A stretch of 64,000 nucleotides of DNA from an uncultured Opitutia bacterium (GTDB lineage: Bacteria; Verrucomicrobiota; Verrucomicrobiia; Opitutales; Opitutaceae), in the NCBI GenBank assembly GCA_903902745.1, contig CAIUWA010000003.1, positions 1 through 64,000 of the forward strand, written 5' to 3'. A program made the translations under genes and the position numbers. The stretch's first letter is position 1, and each line of letters opens with the position of its first letter. Below the pieces are notes generated by a model. That model had not been told where the DNA came from, searched no databases, and worked only from the letters and a program-made list of their open reading frames with translations. Below are positions 61,556-64,000 of this stretch, piece by piece.

Positions 61556-63738
61556 GCAGCGCTTCTCCCTCGCCCGCACCGACGCTGGATCGCCGGAGCT
61601 TCCTCAAGGTCAGCGCCCTCGCCGGCGGCGGACTGTTGGTCGGCACTTATTTTCGTTTTGGAAGTTCGACCGCCATGGCCCAGACGCTGCCTGCGGCATC
61701 AGGGACTTTTAACCCGAATGTTTTCATCAGCATCGCCCCCAGCGGAGCGGTGACGCTGATCGCCCCGAACTCGGAGATGGGTCAGGGCGCCAAGACCGCA
61801 CTCCCGATGATCATCGCCGAGGAACTCGATGTGTCGTGGGACAAGGTAACAATCACGCAGGGTGATTTGAATCCCGCGTATGGCCGACAGTCGGCCGTCG
61901 GCAGCGGATCCACGCCGGGAAACTACGGCCCGCTGCGCCAGGCGGGCGCGACTGCCCGCGCGATGCTGATCGAAGCCGCGGCCCAGACTTGGAATGTACC
62001 CGCGCGCGATTGTACGACCGAGAATGGCACGGTCATTCACCAAGCCTCCGGCCGCCGTCTGACTTATGGCGAACTCGCGGCCAAGGCCGCGACCTTGCCG
62101 GTGCCAACCGATGTCGCGCTCAAGGACCCGAAGGATTTCAAGCTGCTCGGCACCCGTGTTCCCGGCGTGGACAACGAGAAGATCGTCACCGGCCAGGCGC
62201 TCTACGGCATCGACCAAAGACTGCCCGGCATGGTTTACGCCGCCTACGTCAAGTGTCCCGTCTTCGGCGGCAAGGCTGGCGACGCCAATCTCGATGAAGT
62301 GAAAAAACTTCCCGGCGTGCTCGACGCCTTCGTGCTCAACGGCATCACCGGACTCACTTCCGGCGTGGCCGTCGTGGCCGACTCGACATGGCACGCCTTC
62401 AAGGCGGCGGAAAAACTCAAGGTCCAGTGGGATCAAGGCCCTGGGGTCACGCAGAGCAGCGTCGACATGGCGAAGCAGGCCGAGTCACTCGGCAAGGCCG
62501 CACCCGCTCCCGCATTGCCTTCCGGGGTGAAGGCTGTCGAGGCGGCTTACCATTATCCCTTTCTCGCCCACGCCACGCTCGAGCCGCAAAACTGCACCGC
62601 GCTGTTTAAGGGCGGCGTCATGGAGATGTGGTGCCCGTCGCAGGTTCCCGGGAGCGGCCAGCGCCTCGTCACCCAAGGGCTGGGACTCGCGGCCCATGAT
62701 GTGGTTGTTCACGTCACGCGGCTTGGCGGCGGCTTTGGCCGGCGTGGCAGCAACGAGTTTTCGCTCGAGGTCGCCACCATCGCCAAAAAAATGGAAGGCA
62801 CGCCCGTCAAGCTCACCTGGTCGCGCGAGCACGATTTCGCCCACGACAACTACCGCTCCAACGGCTGGCATTTCCTCCAAGGCGGCGTGGATGGCGCGGG
62901 CCAGCTGGTCGCGCTGCATGATTCCTTTGTAAAAATGACGGGCGGCCCCGGCGACATGGCCGGCGGCGGGTTCCCTTTCAACGCGGTGCCCGGCTCCCAA
63001 GTCCAGTCCAGCAAGCTCACGGGCAGCGTGCCCACGGGCTACTGGCGGGCGCCCGGTGACAACGGCAACACCTGGGCCACGCAGTCGTTCGTGGACGAGC
63101 TGGCGCACGCCGCCGGGCGCGATCCGCTCGATTTCACCCTTGGTTTGCTCGCGGCCGTCCCCGGTGCCGACAGTCCCGGTGGACCTGCCGGCGGACGCGG
63201 AGGACGCGGCGGCGGATTTGCCCCACCGAAGATGGTGACAGTGTTGAAGCTCGCCACGGAAAAGGCGGGTTGGGGCAAAAAACTGCCGCGCGGCCAGGGC
63301 CAGGGTCTGGCCGTCACCCACACCAATAACGCGTATGTCGCCATCGTCGCCGATGTGACCGTCAGCCCGCAGGGCGTGCTGAAAATCCAGAAGCTCACCG
63401 CGGCCGTGGACGCAGGGCAGATCATCAACCTTAGCTCGGCGGAAGCCCAGGTCCAGGGCGCGATGCTCGACGGCCTCAGCGCCGCCTGGTTCCAGAAGAT
63501 CACCATCGAGGGCGGGGCCGCTGCACAGGCCAATTTCAACGACTACCCGGTGCTGCGCATGGAAAATTCCCCGCCGGCCGTGGAAGTGCATTTCATCAAG
63601 TCCCTCGCGCCACCCACCGGACTGGGCGAACCCGGACTGCCCGCCGCCGCACCCGCGGTCTGCAACGCCATCTTCGCCGCGACCGGCAAACGCATCCGCA
63701 CCCTGCCCTTCACCGATACCGATTTGAAGTGGGCGTGA
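61552..63738 (+). CDS. Molybdenum hydroxylase large subunit (IorB-like), Tat-exported
   Basis: A 728-residue aldehyde/isoquinoline oxidoreductase catalytic subunit carrying the molybdopterin cofactor. The N-terminus has a Tat motif RRSFLKVSALAGGG (Arg14-Arg15), so it is exported folded with its cofactor. GGFGRRGSNEFSLEV is the Moco-binding loop, and GLGEPGLPAAAPAV contains the conserved Glu of the catalytic site. A Gly-rich stretch (PGGPAGGRGGRGGGFAPP), residues ~540-558, interrupts the molybdopterin domain. Single small and large subunits and the Tat signal match the isoquinoline 1-oxidoreductase type; the substrate is unknown. Confidence 0.94.
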   Translation: MSSASPSPAPTLDRRSFLKVSALAGGGLLVGTYFRFGSSTAMAQTLPAASGTFNPNVFISIAPSGAVTLIAPNSEMGQGAKTALPMIIAEELDVSWDKVTITQGDLNPAYGRQSAVGSGSTPGNYGPLRQAGATARAMLIEAAAQTWNVPARDCTTENGTVIHQASGRRLTYGELAAKAATLPVPTDVALKDPKDFKLLGTRVPGVDNEKIVTGQALYGIDQRLPGMVYAAYVKCPVFGGKAGDANLDEVKKLPGVLDAFVLNGITGLTSGVAVVADSTWHAFKAAEKLKVQWDQGPGVTQSSVDMAKQAESLGKAAPAPALPSGVKAVEAAYHYPFLAHATLEPQNCTALFKGGVMEMWCPSQVPGSGQRLVTQGLGLAAHDVVVHVTRLGGGFGRRGSNEFSLEVATIAKKMEGTPVKLTWSREHDFAHDNYRSNGWHFLQGGVDGAGQLVALHDSFVKMTGGPGDMAGGGFPFNAVPGSQVQSSKLTGSVPTGYWRAPGDNGNTWATQSFVDELAHAAGRDPLDFTLGLLAAVPGADSPGGPAGGRGGRGGGFAPPKMVTVLKLATEKAGWGKKLPRGQGQGLAVTHTNNAYVAIVADVTVSPQGVLKIQKLTAAVDAGQIINLSSAEAQVQGAMLDGLSAAWFQKITIEGGAAAQANFNDYPVLRMENSPPAVEVHFIKSLAPPTGLGEPGLPAAAPAVCNAIFAATGKRIRTLPFTDTDLKWA

Positions 63739-63780
63739 GGATTTGAGAGACCCGCCTGAATTACGGGTGGCTAATTAAAA

Positions 63781-64000
63781 TCAAGAACCCGCCGCGGCCC
63801 AGCGCTTGAGGGTCGTTCCCGTAAGTGAGCGCGACTCCTTTTCGATTTCGGTCCGCGGCCCCGCGAAGATCAGTTCCCCGCCGTCGCGACCTCCGCCGGG
63901 GCCGAGGTCAATGAGCCAGTCGGCGAGGTTGATCACGTCGAGGTTGTGCTCGATCACGATCACGGTGTTGCCCTGGTCGCGCAGCTTGAACAGCAGGTCC
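63781..64000 (-). CDS. uvrA: UvrABC excinuclease subunit A, C-terminal end (partial)
   Basis: The minus-strand frame reaches the window edge. The visible 72 residues carry the Walker-B/D-loop segment NTVIVIEHNLDVINLADWLIDLGPGGG, the UvrA C-terminal ABC signature, and end in AAAGS. UvrA recognises bulky DNA damage for nucleotide-excision repair. Most of the gene lies beyond 64000. The C-terminus is slightly shorter than in E. coli (no GHTG...Cys tail). Confidence 0.9.
   Translation of the reverse strand, partial: DLLFKLRDQGNTVIVIEHNLDVINLADWLIDLGPGGGRDGGELIFAGPRTEIEKESRSLTGTTLKRWAAAGS

Overview
The window is a high-GC, gene-dense bacterial chromosome segment carrying about 50 protein genes, one tRNA-Lys, three convincing intrinsic terminators and an unusually rich set of intergenic hairpin repeats. 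The gene content suggests a Verrucomicrobiota bacterium of the Opitutales/Opitutaceae type: a planctomycete/verrucomicrobial-type cytochrome c lipoprotein, a DUF1080 protein, secreted carbohydrate-active proteins, an OleA/OleB pair next to CrtI-like FAD enzymes, and many dispersed repeats. The taxonomic call is an inference; no rRNA gene is present.

Layout. 1-724 holds no convincing gene but has a 14-C run and a short palindromic repeat. 725-10329: a haem c lipoprotein, a small membrane protein, and a giant cyclic beta-1,2-glucan synthase (about 2,887 aa) interrupted by an apparent 1-nt deletion at 3802-3805. 10530-17973: UbiB-type kinase, FAD/Rieske oxidoreductase, small lipoproteins and secreted proteins, an outer-membrane-protein remnant, a GDSL hydrolase and an M50 protease. 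18206-21723: a sigma54 response regulator and a secreted esterase/beta-propeller fusion. 21841-22833: galE.

22897-31369 is the most interesting block. It is a co-directional lipid locus: elongating ketosynthase, dedicated ACP, two phytoene-desaturase-like FAD enzymes, FabZ-like dehydratase, FabI-like reductase, OleA-like thiolase and OleB-like hydrolase. It looks like a dedicated route to an unusual long-chain lipid or hydrocarbon, but OleC and OleD are not in the window. It faces a formylglycine-generating-enzyme homologue (31372-32340) whose N-terminus carries a sulfatase-like CTPAR motif. The 5' part of that gene is tandemly duplicated (32341-32591).

32693-38799 is a minus-strand operon (pilT-like, secreted protein, fabD, lepA, lepB). 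It diverges from a plus-strand dapA-dapB-ruvA operon (38892-41121). An ECF sigma/anti-sigma pair follows, then tRNA-Lys(TTT), a NarL-type regulator, a Pal-like lipoprotein, an M20 peptidase, and two exported paralogous Ser-His S24/S26-like proteins. Next come purH, apaG, a beta-CASP hydrolase, a GT61 transferase, an inositol-monophosphatase-family enzyme, an FmdB-like protein and dinB. 55312-60783 is a minus-strand set of secreted proteins that look adapted to carbohydrate breakdown: two paralogous esterases, a putative (alpha/alpha)6 enzyme, DUF1080 and a beta-propeller. The window closes with a two-subunit, Tat-exported molybdenum hydroxylase and the C-terminus of uvrA.

A recurring theme is repeats. 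At least fifteen intergenic inverted repeats, in several families built from recurrent words, sit between genes. Related sequence has also been captured in reading frame inside or at the ends of genes: the first CrtI-like enzyme, the FabI-like enzyme, the FmdB-like protein and dinB.
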